Part shown: positions 8,413 through 15,423 of the stretch, one piece after another | How the letters are laid out: each line of letters begins with the position of its first letter | Numbering within the stretch: position 1 is the first letter of the stretch | Origin: Amycolatopsis rifamycinica | GTDB taxonomy: Bacteria > Actinomycetota > Actinomycetes > Mycobacteriales > Pseudonocardiaceae | NCBI RefSeq assembly: GCF_000695625.1 | Contig: NZ_JMQI01000063.1 | Span: forward strand, 1-64,000 | Reading direction: 5' to 3' | DNA length: 64,000 nucleotides | Program-made: the position numbers and the translations under genes | The notes under the pieces: generated by a model | Database searches by the model: none | Told to the model about the DNA's origin: nothing | The model's input: the letters and a program-made list of their open reading frames with translations, nothing else

Positions 8413-8952
8413 GTGACCGGTCCGCACGGATATCCGGCGTCGCATTCGCATTCGTATTCATCGAATAGGCCATCCGGAGCAACGGCGGTCCTCGCCGGTG
8501 TGCTCGGCTTTCCGGCCGCCGTGGCCGCGGGATATGTGCCGGTCAAGATCTTCCTCGACATGCCGGCCGAATTCAGCCTGGGAGCGCTGCCGGTCTGGGT
8601 GCTGGTGGACCTGGCCGCGTACCTCGTGGCGGGCCTGGTGCTGCTCCTGGGGTCACTGGCCACGTTGTTCCGGGCGACGGCGGGCGCGGTCCTCCTCGGC
8701 CTCGGTTCCCTGCTGGCCATCGGTGCCCTGCTCACCGAGCCGATGTCGGTGGAGGTGCCCCTCGCCCGGTTCGCCGACGCGATGTTCACCCACGGCGGGT
8801 TCGCCATGGCCGACCGCGTCGGCTTGGCGGCGCTGTCGGTGCTCGTGCTGGTGCTGGCGTTCCTGCCGCCGACGTTCCGCTACCTGCGCTACCGCACGTC
8901 CATGGCCCCGGTGCTGTCCGGCCAGGGCGCCTACTCGTCCCGGAGCTGGTGA
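8413..8952 (+). CDS. Four-helix membrane protein of unknown function
   Basis: The 179-residue protein starts with a His/Ser/Tyr-rich tail (SHSHSYSS) followed by four hydrophobic helices and a short polar C-terminus. I do not recognise a family. The GTG at 8413 has GGGGGAG immediately upstream; the frame is open 13 codons further but has no better site. A TAGGGT hexamer at 8370-8375 is a possible -10. Its stop abuts the ATG of the next membrane-protein gene, so the two form an operon. Confidence 0.7.
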   Translation: MTGPHGYPASHSHSYSSNRPSGATAVLAGVLGFPAAVAAGYVPVKIFLDMPAEFSLGALPVWVLVDLAAYLVAGLVLLLGSLATLFRATAGAVLLGLGSLLAIGALLTEPMSVEVPLARFADAMFTHGGFAMADRVGLAALSVLVLVLAFLPPTFRYLRYRTSMAPVLSGQGAYSSRSW

Positions 8953-9384
8953 ATGGCCGTCACGGCCCCGCCGAAGCCCCGGGCCGGGACCGCGGTCGCC
9001 GCCGGGGTGCTCGCCGTCCTCGGCGGGCTGTGGTTTCTGACGGGCATCTTCTGGTGGACCGTGGTCTTCGGGTTCGGCCCGCTGGACCTGCTGGTCCCCG
9101 GCCAGATCGCCGACGCGGTCATCGGCTTGCTGCTGCTGCTCGGCGGGAGCACGCTGCTCGCGCGCGTGGAGGCGGGCCGGGTGCTGTGCCTGGCCGCCGG
9201 GGGGCTCGCACTGGTCGCCTTGATCGTCGCCTCGGTGCTCCGCTTCCAGCGCATCCTCTTCGTCGTGGGCGGCCCCACGGGGATCGGTGAGCCCGTGCTG
9301 CGCGGGCTCGTCACCGCGGCGCCGTTCGTGGCCCTGCTGGTGCTCGCGGCCCGGCCGGCCACCCGGCGCTGGATGCGACGCTGA
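8953..9384 (+). CDS. Small four-helix membrane protein of unknown function
   Basis: The 143-residue protein has a short Pro-rich start (MAVTAPPKPRAG) and four hydrophobic segments, ending in the basic sequence RRWMRR. The ATG directly follows the TGA of the preceding gene with no spacer, which suggests translational coupling. The layout resembles its neighbour, so the two could be an old duplication or hetero-oligomer partners, but sequence identity is not obvious by eye. No function is recognised. Confidence 0.7.
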   Translation: MAVTAPPKPRAGTAVAAGVLAVLGGLWFLTGIFWWTVVFGFGPLDLLVPGQIADAVIGLLLLLGGSTLLARVEAGRVLCLAAGGLALVALIVASVLRFQRILFVVGGPTGIGEPVLRGLVTAAPFVALLVLAARPATRRWMRR

Positions 9385-9422
9385 GATCTGTCCCACCTGA
9401 CGGGAATGCCGGCGGCGGCCCG

Positions 9423-9434
9423 TACGCTGAACCA
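9423..9434 (+). promoter_or_regulatory. -10 element of metB, leaderless start
   Basis: TACGCT at 9423-9428 ends 6 nt before the ATG at 9435, the spacing expected when transcription begins at the start codon. No Shine-Dalgarno sequence is present. A -35 box is unclear (CTGACG at 9397-9402 is 20 nt away). Confidence 0.5.
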
Positions 9435-10592
9435 ATGGTGGACGACTACTCCGTACTGGGCTTCGAGACGCGCGCGATCCACGCCGGTCAGCAGCCCGAC
9501 CCCCGCACCGGCGCGGTGATCGTGCCGATCTACCAGACCTCGACCTACGCGCAGGACGGCGTGGGCGGGACCCGCGAGGGCGACTACGAGTACTCGCGCA
9601 CCGCGAACCCGACCCGTTCGGCGCTCGAGGAGGCGCTGGCCTCGCTGGAAGGCGGCCGGCACGCGCTGGCCTTCGCGTCCGGCATGGCCGCCTCCGACGT
9701 GGTGCTGCGCAGTACCCTCCGCCCCGGTGACCACCTCGTGCTCGGCAACGACGCCTACGGCGGCACGTTCCGGCTGATCGACAAGGTGCTCAGCCTGTGG
9801 GGCGTCGAGCACACCGTCGCCGACCTCGCGAACCTCGACGAGGTGCGGGCCGCGATCCGGCCCGAGACCAAGCTCGTCTGGTGCGAGTCGCCGACCAACC
9901 CGATGCTCGGCATCGCCGACATCGCCGCGCTGGCCGGGGTCGCGCACGACGCCGGCGCCCGCCTGGTGGTCGACAACACCTTCGCGACGCCGTACCTGCA
10001 GAACCCGCTCGCGCTGGGCGCGGACATCGTCCTGCACTCGACGACGAAGTACCTCGGCGGCCACTCCGACGTCGTCGGCGGCGCGATCATCACGAACGAG
10101 GACGAGCTGCGCGAGCAGTTCTTCTACCTGCGCAACGCCGCCGGCGCGGTGCCGGGGCCGTTCGACGCCTGGCTGACCCTGCGCGGCATCAAGACCCTCG
10201 CCCTGCGCATGGAGCGGCACAGCGACAACGCCGAGAAGATCGTCCAGGCGCTGGTCAAGCACCCGAAGGTGGCGAAGGTCTACTACCCGGGCCTGCCGGA
10301 GCACCCGGGCCACGAGACGGCGGCGAAGCAGATGCGCCGCTTCGGCGGCATGGTGTCGTTCAGCCACGTCGACGGCGAGCAGGCCGCGCTGGAGGTGGCT
10401 TCGCGCACGAAGCTGTTCATCCTCGCCGAGTCCCTCGGCGGCATCGAGTCACTGATCGAGCACCCGGGCAAGATGACCCACGCGAGCACGGCGGGCTCGA
10501 CCCTCCAGGTCCCGGCCGACCTGCTCCGCCTCTCGGTCGGCATCGAGGACGGCCGCGACCTGGTCGCGGACCTGCTGACCGCCCTGGGCTGA
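9435..10592 (+). CDS. metB: Cystathionine gamma-synthase/gamma-lyase (PLP enzyme)
   Basis: The 385-residue protein belongs to the Cys/Met metabolism PLP family. The PLP lysine is K205 (STTKYLGGHSD). Family motifs include EYSRTANPTR near residue 54, FASGMAA, and VDNTFATPY near 180. It either makes cystathionine from homocysteine precursors or cleaves cystathionine to cysteine; pairing with cbs upstream favours a gamma-lyase role in reverse transsulfuration, while the M. tuberculosis orthologue is named MetB. The gene name follows that position. Confidence 0.93.
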   Translation: MVDDYSVLGFETRAIHAGQQPDPRTGAVIVPIYQTSTYAQDGVGGTREGDYEYSRTANPTRSALEEALASLEGGRHALAFASGMAASDVVLRSTLRPGDHLVLGNDAYGGTFRLIDKVLSLWGVEHTVADLANLDEVRAAIRPETKLVWCESPTNPMLGIADIAALAGVAHDAGARLVVDNTFATPYLQNPLALGADIVLHSTTKYLGGHSDVVGGAIITNEDELREQFFYLRNAAGAVPGPFDAWLTLRGIKTLALRMERHSDNAEKIVQALVKHPKVAKVYYPGLPEHPGHETAAKQMRRFGGMVSFSHVDGEQAALEVASRTKLFILAESLGGIESLIEHPGKMTHASTAGSTLQVPADLLRLSVGIEDGRDLVADLLTALG

Positions 10593-10604
10593 GTTCAAGC
10601 GCCC

Positions 10605-10647
10605 CAAGGCGGTCTTCGTTGCGTGCCATGCAGCCAAGACCGCCTTG
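10605..10647 (+). terminator. Hairpin terminator after metB
   Basis: CAAGGCGGTCTT (10605-10616) and AAGACCGCCTTG (10636-10647) form a perfect 12-bp stem around a 19-nt loop that itself has partial pairing (GTTGC/GCAGC). It belongs to the long stem type that recurs between genes in this window. Confidence 0.7.
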
Positions 10648-10950
10648 CTGCCGGACTGCCGCGCAGCCGTGATGATGTCCGCGGACTTCTTCGCACCGTC
10701 GGCCAGATCAGCACGAAGCCGAGCAGGACTTCGCCCACAGCCGCGATATCCCGCGAGCCTTGGAGGAACGTCTGCACCGCCCGCGGGTGCTCGGTCTCTG
10801 AGGTGTTGCCCAGGATCATGCCGACGTCGGAGACCGTGCGGCCCTCCCGGGCGAACGCGGCGAAGCCGAGAGCGGCGGCTCGTTCCCGGGTGGTGACCGA
10901 CTGTGAATGTTCGCCAACCGGTGACCACACCCTGACGTCCGGACGCGGCT
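10648..10950 (-). pseudogene. Possible frameshifted gene remnant
   Basis: On the minus strand, about 60 codons upstream of position 10720 have strong coding-type third positions (VTTRERAAALGFAAFA through GEVLLGFVLIW). The frame then loses that bias, while a second frame (DGAKKSADIITAARQSGSK) takes over. That looks like one short gene broken by a single frameshift. No start with a ribosome site and no family could be identified. The rest of 10951-11253 holds no gene I can support, and its base composition is less G/C-biased than the surroundings. Confidence 0.25.
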
Positions 10951-11253
10951 GATTCGGTCGAGCTGCCCGGCTGGAGCCGATCACCCACGGTCCGCCGAAA
11001 CGCGTCCGGGCCGTCTGTTCTCCGCCTGGCAGGTAGTCTGTGCCCGTACACCGGTTCACGTTCCCCCCAAAGGGGACTCGCCAGATGCACCGAGGCAAAG
11101 GTGCAGGTTGCGCACACCAGCCCGCAGCCACCGAGCAGCCCCCGGTTGCCGCTCATCTCTGGCTCGCTTCCCGGCCGTGAACCGTTACAACAGCATGCAA
11201 CTCGAACCAACGACACCGGCACCGGGGCTGGTGTACGTCGTTGTGGAGTTGAC

Positions 11254-11424
11254 TTGCTATTGCTCGTTGTCCCGGTGTGCTCCCTAGTCGCCTTTGTTGC
11301 CGTGCTTGGCCTCGGGGCGTTCATCGTGCACAAGACTGGAGACACGAAGGGGCTTCGCGACCTTGCGGTCCTGATTCGCGCCGTGCGCCCGTCGTGGCCG
11401 TTCAGGTGGCCCCGTCGGCACTGA
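11254..11424 (+). CDS. Possible 56-residue single-helix membrane peptide
   Basis: From a TTG at 11254 with GGAG 5 nt upstream, the frame encodes one long hydrophobic helix and then HKTGDTKGLRDLAVLIRAV and a basic end. The pattern of a helix followed by a short amphipathic charged segment is protein-like. Codon use is atypical for the window (CTA, TTG, ACT, GGA, GTT), which fits transferred DNA. The last 23 nt overlap a small gene on the other strand. Earlier starts up to 11101 are possible. Confidence 0.4.
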   Translation: MLLLVVPVCSLVAFVAVLGLGAFIVHKTGDTKGLRDLAVLIRAVRPSWPFRWPRRH

Positions 11425-11530
11425 CGTCCTTCGCCGGTCGTCCATCGGCCGCCCGCACGCCCAGCTCGACGGCCAGAAATCCCTTGCCCGGCGTCTCGAG
11501 GAGCGCCAGCGCGCACTGGTCCAGGGTCAT
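11402..11530 (-). CDS. 42-residue small protein coupled to the oxidase-like gene
   Basis: The ATG (11530-11528) overlaps the TGA of the upstream PNPOx-like gene in an ATGA arrangement, so translation is probably coupled. The 42-codon frame begins MTLDQCALALLE and ends at a TGA at 11404-11402. Nearly every third position is G or C, unlike the low-bias DNA to its left. The function is unknown. The only doubt is its size. Confidence 0.55.
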   Translation of the reverse strand: MTLDQCALALLETPGKGFLAVELGVRAADGRPAKDVSADGAT

Positions 11531-12000
11531 CCCACGTCGAGGCCGCCGCCGTAGAGCCGGTCCACCCGGAGTTGGATGACCACGCGGCGGTCCTCGACCA
11601 TGTTCCGCAGGAACGCGGCCTCGTCGCCGGGGTCACCGAACGGCGCCTGCATCGCGAGCAGCTCCCGGCCGGTCTCGTCCCCGGGCACCGCGCTGACCGG
11701 CGACACCTCGGCCACGCCCTCCGCGACGGCGAAGGCCAGGTGGTCGTCGCTGCTGACGTAGAGCGACGCGTGCGGGTCGCGGGCGAGCTGGCGGACCTTG
11801 GCGCGCCCCGCCGTGGAGCCGATCCGCACCACGCGCTGCGCCGGATCCCAGGCGTAGGCGACCGTCGACAGGTGCGGGAAGCCGCCGCGGTTGACCGTGG
11901 CCAGCGCGCCCAGGCTGTGGGCGCCCAGCAGCCGGCTCGACGCTTCTTCGGTGGGCTTGGCGGGGCCGGGGCCGCGGCCCGGCTCGTGGACAGTGGTCAC
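11527..12000 (-). CDS. Pyridoxamine 5'-phosphate oxidase-like split-barrel protein
   Basis: The 157-residue protein has the FMN/F420-binding split-barrel pattern: LGALATVNRGGFPHLSTVAY near residue 30, RVVRIGSTAGRAKVRQLARDPHASLYV near 56-85, and a final strand ending VDRLYGGG. Actinobacterial members often use coenzyme F420 or haem, so the cofactor cannot be fixed. The start is a GTG without a clear ribosome site. It heads a two-gene unit with the 42-residue gene. Confidence 0.8.
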   Translation of the reverse strand: MTTVHEPGRGPGPAKPTEEASSRLLGAHSLGALATVNRGGFPHLSTVAYAWDPAQRVVRIGSTAGRAKVRQLARDPHASLYVSSDDHLAFAVAEGVAEVSPVSAVPGDETGRELLAMQAPFGDPGDEAAFLRNMVEDRRVVIQLRVDRLYGGGLDVG

Positions 12001-12081
12001 CCGGTGATCATCGGAGACGGCCGCGGCGGGCGGAAGAAGGCACTTTTGTGTTCCCCGGGCACATCGGGGTAACCCGCCAGG

Positions 12082-12354
12082 TCAGGGGTTGTAGTTGCCG
12101 TGCACGGCGTCGCCGGTGGAGGGCGTGCCGGTGGCCGGCAGCTTCGCGCCGTCGACGCAGCCGCCGACCAGCTCCACGTGGCTGTCGTGGCGGATGTACT
12201 GGGCCGGGGTGCCGCAGGAGGCCTTGTCCACCGTGAGGTACGCGGCGCCGGTGAGCGCGGCGGCCGAGGCCAGCCCGACCACGAGCGGGAGCAGGCCGGC
12301 GGAGCGGGTGGCGCGCGCCCGTCGGGCCGTGTTCGCGTCGTTCCCGGGTGCCAT
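12082..12354 (-). CDS. Small single-pass membrane or exported protein
   Basis: The 90-residue protein has a basic N-terminus, one hydrophobic helix (about 19-40; GLLPLVVGLASAAALTGAAY) and an outside domain of about 50 residues with two Cys (SCGTPAQY, GGCVDG) that could form a disulfide. The ATG at 12354 has AAGGAG at good spacing; the frame extends to 12405 without a site. Family unknown. It is divergent from ilvA. Confidence 0.72.
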   Translation of the reverse strand: MAPGNDANTARRARATRSAGLLPLVVGLASAAALTGAAYLTVDKASCGTPAQYIRHDSHVELVGGCVDGAKLPATGTPSTGDAVHGNYNP

Positions 12355-12449
12355 GGTCGCTCCTTGTTTACCGCATGTTGACGCGACCCAGGGTACCCGG
12401 CTCACGGTCCGGTCAACCTGTGGAGTTCCTGAGTGGCATAGTCCGGCGC

Positions 12450-13652
12450 ATGGAACTCGTCACCCTCGAGCGGATCCAGGCCGCCCGGGAACTCCTCAAA
12501 GGAGTGACCCGGGTGACGCCGATGGAGCACGCGCGCGACCTGCGCCGGCTCCACGGCGGTCCGGTGCACCTGAAGTGCGAAAACCTGCAGCGCACCGGGT
12601 CGTTCAAGATCCGCGGCGCCTACACCCGCATCCACGGCCTGACCGGGGCCGAGCGCGAGCGGGGCGTCGTCGCGGCCAGTGCCGGCAACCACGCGCAGGG
12701 CGTCGCGCTGGCGTCGTCGTTGCTGGGCGCCAAGTCCACCGTCTTCATGCCGCTGCGGGCGCCGCTGCCGAAGCTGGCCGCCACCCGCGGCTACGGCGCC
12801 GACGTCCACCTGCACGGCGCTCTCCTCGAGGAGACGCTCAGGGCCGCGATCGAGTTCGGCGAGCGCACCGGGGCGGTGTTCATCCACCCCTTCGACCACC
12901 CGGACGTCATCGCCGGCCAGGGCACGGTCGGCCTCGAGATCCTCGAGCAGGTCCCGGGCGTGAAGACGATCCTGGTCGCCACCGGCGGCGGCGGGCTGGT
13001 CGGCGGGGTCGCGTCGGCGGTGAAGGCGCTGCGCCCGGACGTCCGCGTCGTCGGCGTCCAGGCCGAGGAAGCCGCGGCCTACCCGCCGTCGCTGGCCGCC
13101 GGCGCGCCGGTGCGGCTGAGCACGACCTCGACCATGGCCGACGGGATCGCGGTCGGGGAACCCGGCCTGGTCAGCTTCGCCCACGTCGAATCGCTGGTCG
13201 ACGACGTCGTGACGGTGTCCGAGCAGTTCCTGTCCCGCGCTGTGCTGCTGTGCCTGGAACGCCGGAAGCTGGTGGTCGAGCCGGCCGGCGCGGCGACGGT
13301 CGCGGCGCTCCTGCAGCACCCCGGCGTGTTCGAGCCGCCGGTCGTGGCCATCCTCTCCGGCGGCAACGTCGACCCGGTGCTCCTGCTGCAGATCATCCAG
13401 CACGGCATGACGGCGGGCGGCCGCTACCTGCACCTGCGGCTGCGGGTCCCGGACCGCCCCGGCTCGCTCGTCGGCGTGCTGTCGTGCGTCAGCGAACTGG
13501 GCGCGAACGTGCTCGACGTCGAGCATTCGCGCATCTCCGGCAGCCTCGACCTCGGCGAGGCCGACGTCGCGCTCTCGCTGGAGACGCGCGGCCCGGAGCA
13601 CTGCAAGGAAGTCGAGGTCGCGCTGACGAACGCGGGCTACACGGTGGTCTGA
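12450..13652 (+). CDS. ilvA: Threonine ammonia-lyase (threonine dehydratase) with ACT domain
   Basis: The 400-residue PLP enzyme deaminates threonine (and serine) to 2-oxobutyrate, feeding isoleucine synthesis or catabolism. The PLP lysine is K53 (GSFKIRGAY), the glycine loop is TGGGGLVGG near 176, and SAGNHAQG lies near 78. One C-terminal ACT domain (about 325-400; RLRVPDRPGSLVGVLS) suggests amino-acid feedback. The length fits the short form rather than the 500-residue biosynthetic IlvA with two ACT-like domains. CATAGT at 12437-12442 ends 7 nt before the ATG, so the mRNA may be leaderless. Confidence 0.92.
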   Translation: MELVTLERIQAARELLKGVTRVTPMEHARDLRRLHGGPVHLKCENLQRTGSFKIRGAYTRIHGLTGAERERGVVAASAGNHAQGVALASSLLGAKSTVFMPLRAPLPKLAATRGYGADVHLHGALLEETLRAAIEFGERTGAVFIHPFDHPDVIAGQGTVGLEILEQVPGVKTILVATGGGGLVGGVASAVKALRPDVRVVGVQAEEAAAYPPSLAAGAPVRLSTTSTMADGIAVGEPGLVSFAHVESLVDDVVTVSEQFLSRAVLLCLERRKLVVEPAGAATVAALLQHPGVFEPPVVAILSGGNVDPVLLLQIIQHGMTAGGRYLHLRLRVPDRPGSLVGVLSCVSELGANVLDVEHSRISGSLDLGEADVALSLETRGPEHCKEVEVALTNAGYTVV

Positions 13653-13674
13653 AACCCCCTTCTTCCGGGGGTTC
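13652..13674 (+). terminator. Terminator after ilvA
   Basis: AACCCCC and GGGGGTT pair around a short loop directly after the ilvA stop codon. The T-run is weak. Confidence 0.55.
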
Positions 13675-13702
13675 GGGTGGCGGAACCCCGATGTCACAGG
13701 CT

Positions 13703-14527
13703 TTAGCCGGTGATGGCCGCCAGGGCCAGGTCCTTGACGGGCTCGGGGACCTCCGACGGCGCGGTGAAGCGGCGGGCCCGGATGTGGGCGACCAGGTCCG
13801 GGTCCGGCGGCACCCCGTGCTCCCGCAGGTAGTACGCGACCGCGCCGGGCCAGGCCCAGGCCCCGTCGGTGCGGAAGTTCATCGGCACCGCGTCCTCGCG
13901 CTCCGGCGCGAACGCGTCCGGGCCGTTGCTGCGCGAGGCCAGGATGACCGGCGCCGCGTCGAGGTACGCGAGCACCCGCTCGGCTTCCGCGGGGAGGAGC
14001 GGTGCGCGCCGGACCAGCGGCTTGCCCGCTGCGTCGACGCCGTCGTAGATCCGCGGGGTGCGCACCTCGCCGCCCGCGGCCGGCGGGGTCAGCCCGGCTC
14101 GCTCGCGCAGCCAGGCCGGGATGCGCTCGTCGGCGCGCGGGAAGAACCGCAGCTCGTCCTGGAACCCGATCGGCGGCGGCTGCTGGCGGAACGGCGGTTC
14201 GAGGTCGGGCCGCACGAAGTCGGCGTCCGGCGGCAGGCCGGGCTCGAAGACCAGGATCGCGCCCAGCCAGGTGCCGGCGCCGGGCTGGTACATGCCCGAC
14301 CGCAGCACCCCGAGCAGCCGCACGGCCTCCGGGTGCGGTTGCCCGGGCCGGGGCACGCCGTCCGGACCGGTCACCAGCAGATCGGTTTCGACGTGCCGCC
14401 CGGCGGCGCGGTACTCCAGCCGCAGCTGCCGCCACCCCGGCGGCACCTGCGCGGCCAGCACCGCCCCGATCCGGTGGACGACCTCCTGCTGCTGGTCCGG
14501 GCGCAGCGGACCCGGTGACTGCGTCAT
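13703..14527 (-). CDS. YezG-like (DUF600) immunity protein, second copy
   Basis: The 274-residue protein resembles the C-terminal half of its upstream neighbour. Shared features are VPPGWRQLRLEYRAAG, GTWLGAILVFEP, and a closing DELRFFPRADERIPAWL block (compare EELRRYPRSERRTPDWL). YezG/DUF600 proteins neutralise the DNase domain of YeeF-type toxins in Bacillus. It is the last gene of the toxin operon, 2 nt after the previous stop. After that match comes a C-terminal extension of about 100 residues whose role is unknown. The ATG has no strong ribosome site, which suggests translational coupling. Confidence 0.7.
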   Translation of the reverse strand: MTQSPGPLRPDQQQEVVHRIGAVLAAQVPPGWRQLRLEYRAAGRHVETDLLVTGPDGVPRPGQPHPEAVRLLGVLRSGMYQPGAGTWLGAILVFEPGLPPDADFVRPDLEPPFRQQPPPIGFQDELRFFPRADERIPAWLRERAGLTPPAAGGEVRTPRIYDGVDAAGKPLVRRAPLLPAEAERVLAYLDAAPVILASRSNGPDAFAPEREDAVPMNFRTDGAWAWPGAVAYYLREHGVPPDPDLVAHIRARRFTAPSEVPEPVKDLALAAITG

Positions 14528-14529
14528 GG

Positions 14530-15423
14530 TCAGGCCCCTTCGGCGCCCTGGCGCAGCCAGTCGGGCGTGCGCCGCTCGGAGCGCGGGTAGCGGCGCAGCT
14601 CTTCGGCGTACGCCCCGGCGGGCGGCTGCTCCTGGAAGCCCGGGTCTTCGGTCGCGTTGAACCGCGCCTTGACCGAGTCGGGGAAGCGCATTTCGTACGT
14701 GAGGCTCACCCACGTGCCCCGGCCGTCGGAGAGCGAGGCCGCCCGGTGCCGGCGCAGCAGGTCGAGCACCGGTTCCGGCGGCGTCCACGGGTAGGTCGTC
14801 CCGGTGATGGTGTAGACGATCGCGCCGGACTCTTCGTGGCCGCCGACCGCGCGGTACTGCAGCTGGAGGTAGTCCCAGCCCGCGGGGAGGGTGAACTTCA
14901 GGTAGTCGGCGACGTTCTTCAGCAGCGCGTTGGGCTCGTCGGGCGGCTGCTCCCCGCCGGTCTCGCCCTTGACGCCTTCCCGGTACCAGGAGGGCGTCCA
15001 TTCCTCGGTGCGGGGGTAGGCCTCGAAGTCCTGGTGCCAGACGGCGGCCTCGAGCGGCGGGTCCCACAGCGGGTCGAGGTCGAAGTTGTAGGTGACGCGG
15101 TACTCGCCGTCCGGCTCGATGACCAGCCGCAGCGACAGCCAGGTGCCGCGGTCGCGCACGTACTTCTTGTTCCGCAGCTCGAACAGCAGGGGGCTGACGT
15201 CGGGCGGCGGCTCCATGCGCGCCGCCGCGCCGTCCGGCATCACGACGGCCAGTGCGATCTCCTCGACGGCCGCAGTCAGCCGGACGGTCATGTCGATCCG
15301 CCGCCAGCCGCCGGGAGCGGCGTCCATCAGCCAGCCGCCGATCCAGCGGACCACCTGGTCCTCGTCCGCCTCCCGGAGATCAGGTCCGGGTGGGGGGTAC
15401 CACGGGGGCTGGGTTCGCGACAT
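14530..15423 (-). CDS. Double YezG-like (DUF600) immunity protein
   Basis: The 297-residue protein consists of two related halves. Residues about 15-150 contain APGGWRRIDMTVRL, RGTWLSLRLVIEPDGEY and FEAYPRTEEWTPSWY. Residues about 165-290 contain LPAGWDYLQLQYRAVGG, RGTWVSLTYEMRF and LRRYPRSERRTPDWL. Each half matches the DUF600/YezG immunity fold. It starts inside the toxin gene (44-nt overlap with the toxin's 3' end), so it is made together with the toxin. The expected role is to bind and block the toxin's nuclease domain. Its acidic, Trp- and Pro-rich composition fits immunity proteins. Confidence 0.75.
   Translation of the reverse strand: MSRTQPPWYPPPGPDLREADEDQVVRWIGGWLMDAAPGGWRRIDMTVRLTAAVEEIALAVVMPDGAAARMEPPPDVSPLLFELRNKKYVRDRGTWLSLRLVIEPDGEYRVTYNFDLDPLWDPPLEAAVWHQDFEAYPRTEEWTPSWYREGVKGETGGEQPPDEPNALLKNVADYLKFTLPAGWDYLQLQYRAVGGHEESGAIVYTITGTTYPWTPPEPVLDLLRRHRAASLSDGRGTWVSLTYEMRFPDSVKARFNATEDPGFQEQPPAGAYAEELRRYPRSERRTPDWLRQGAEGA

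Noticed and set aside
10600..10700. A peptide reading AVLAAWHATKTALG as part of a gene
   Set aside because: That part falls exactly in the two arms and loop of the metB terminator hairpin, so its codons are explained by the stem. Only the upstream portion was kept, as a low-confidence remnant.
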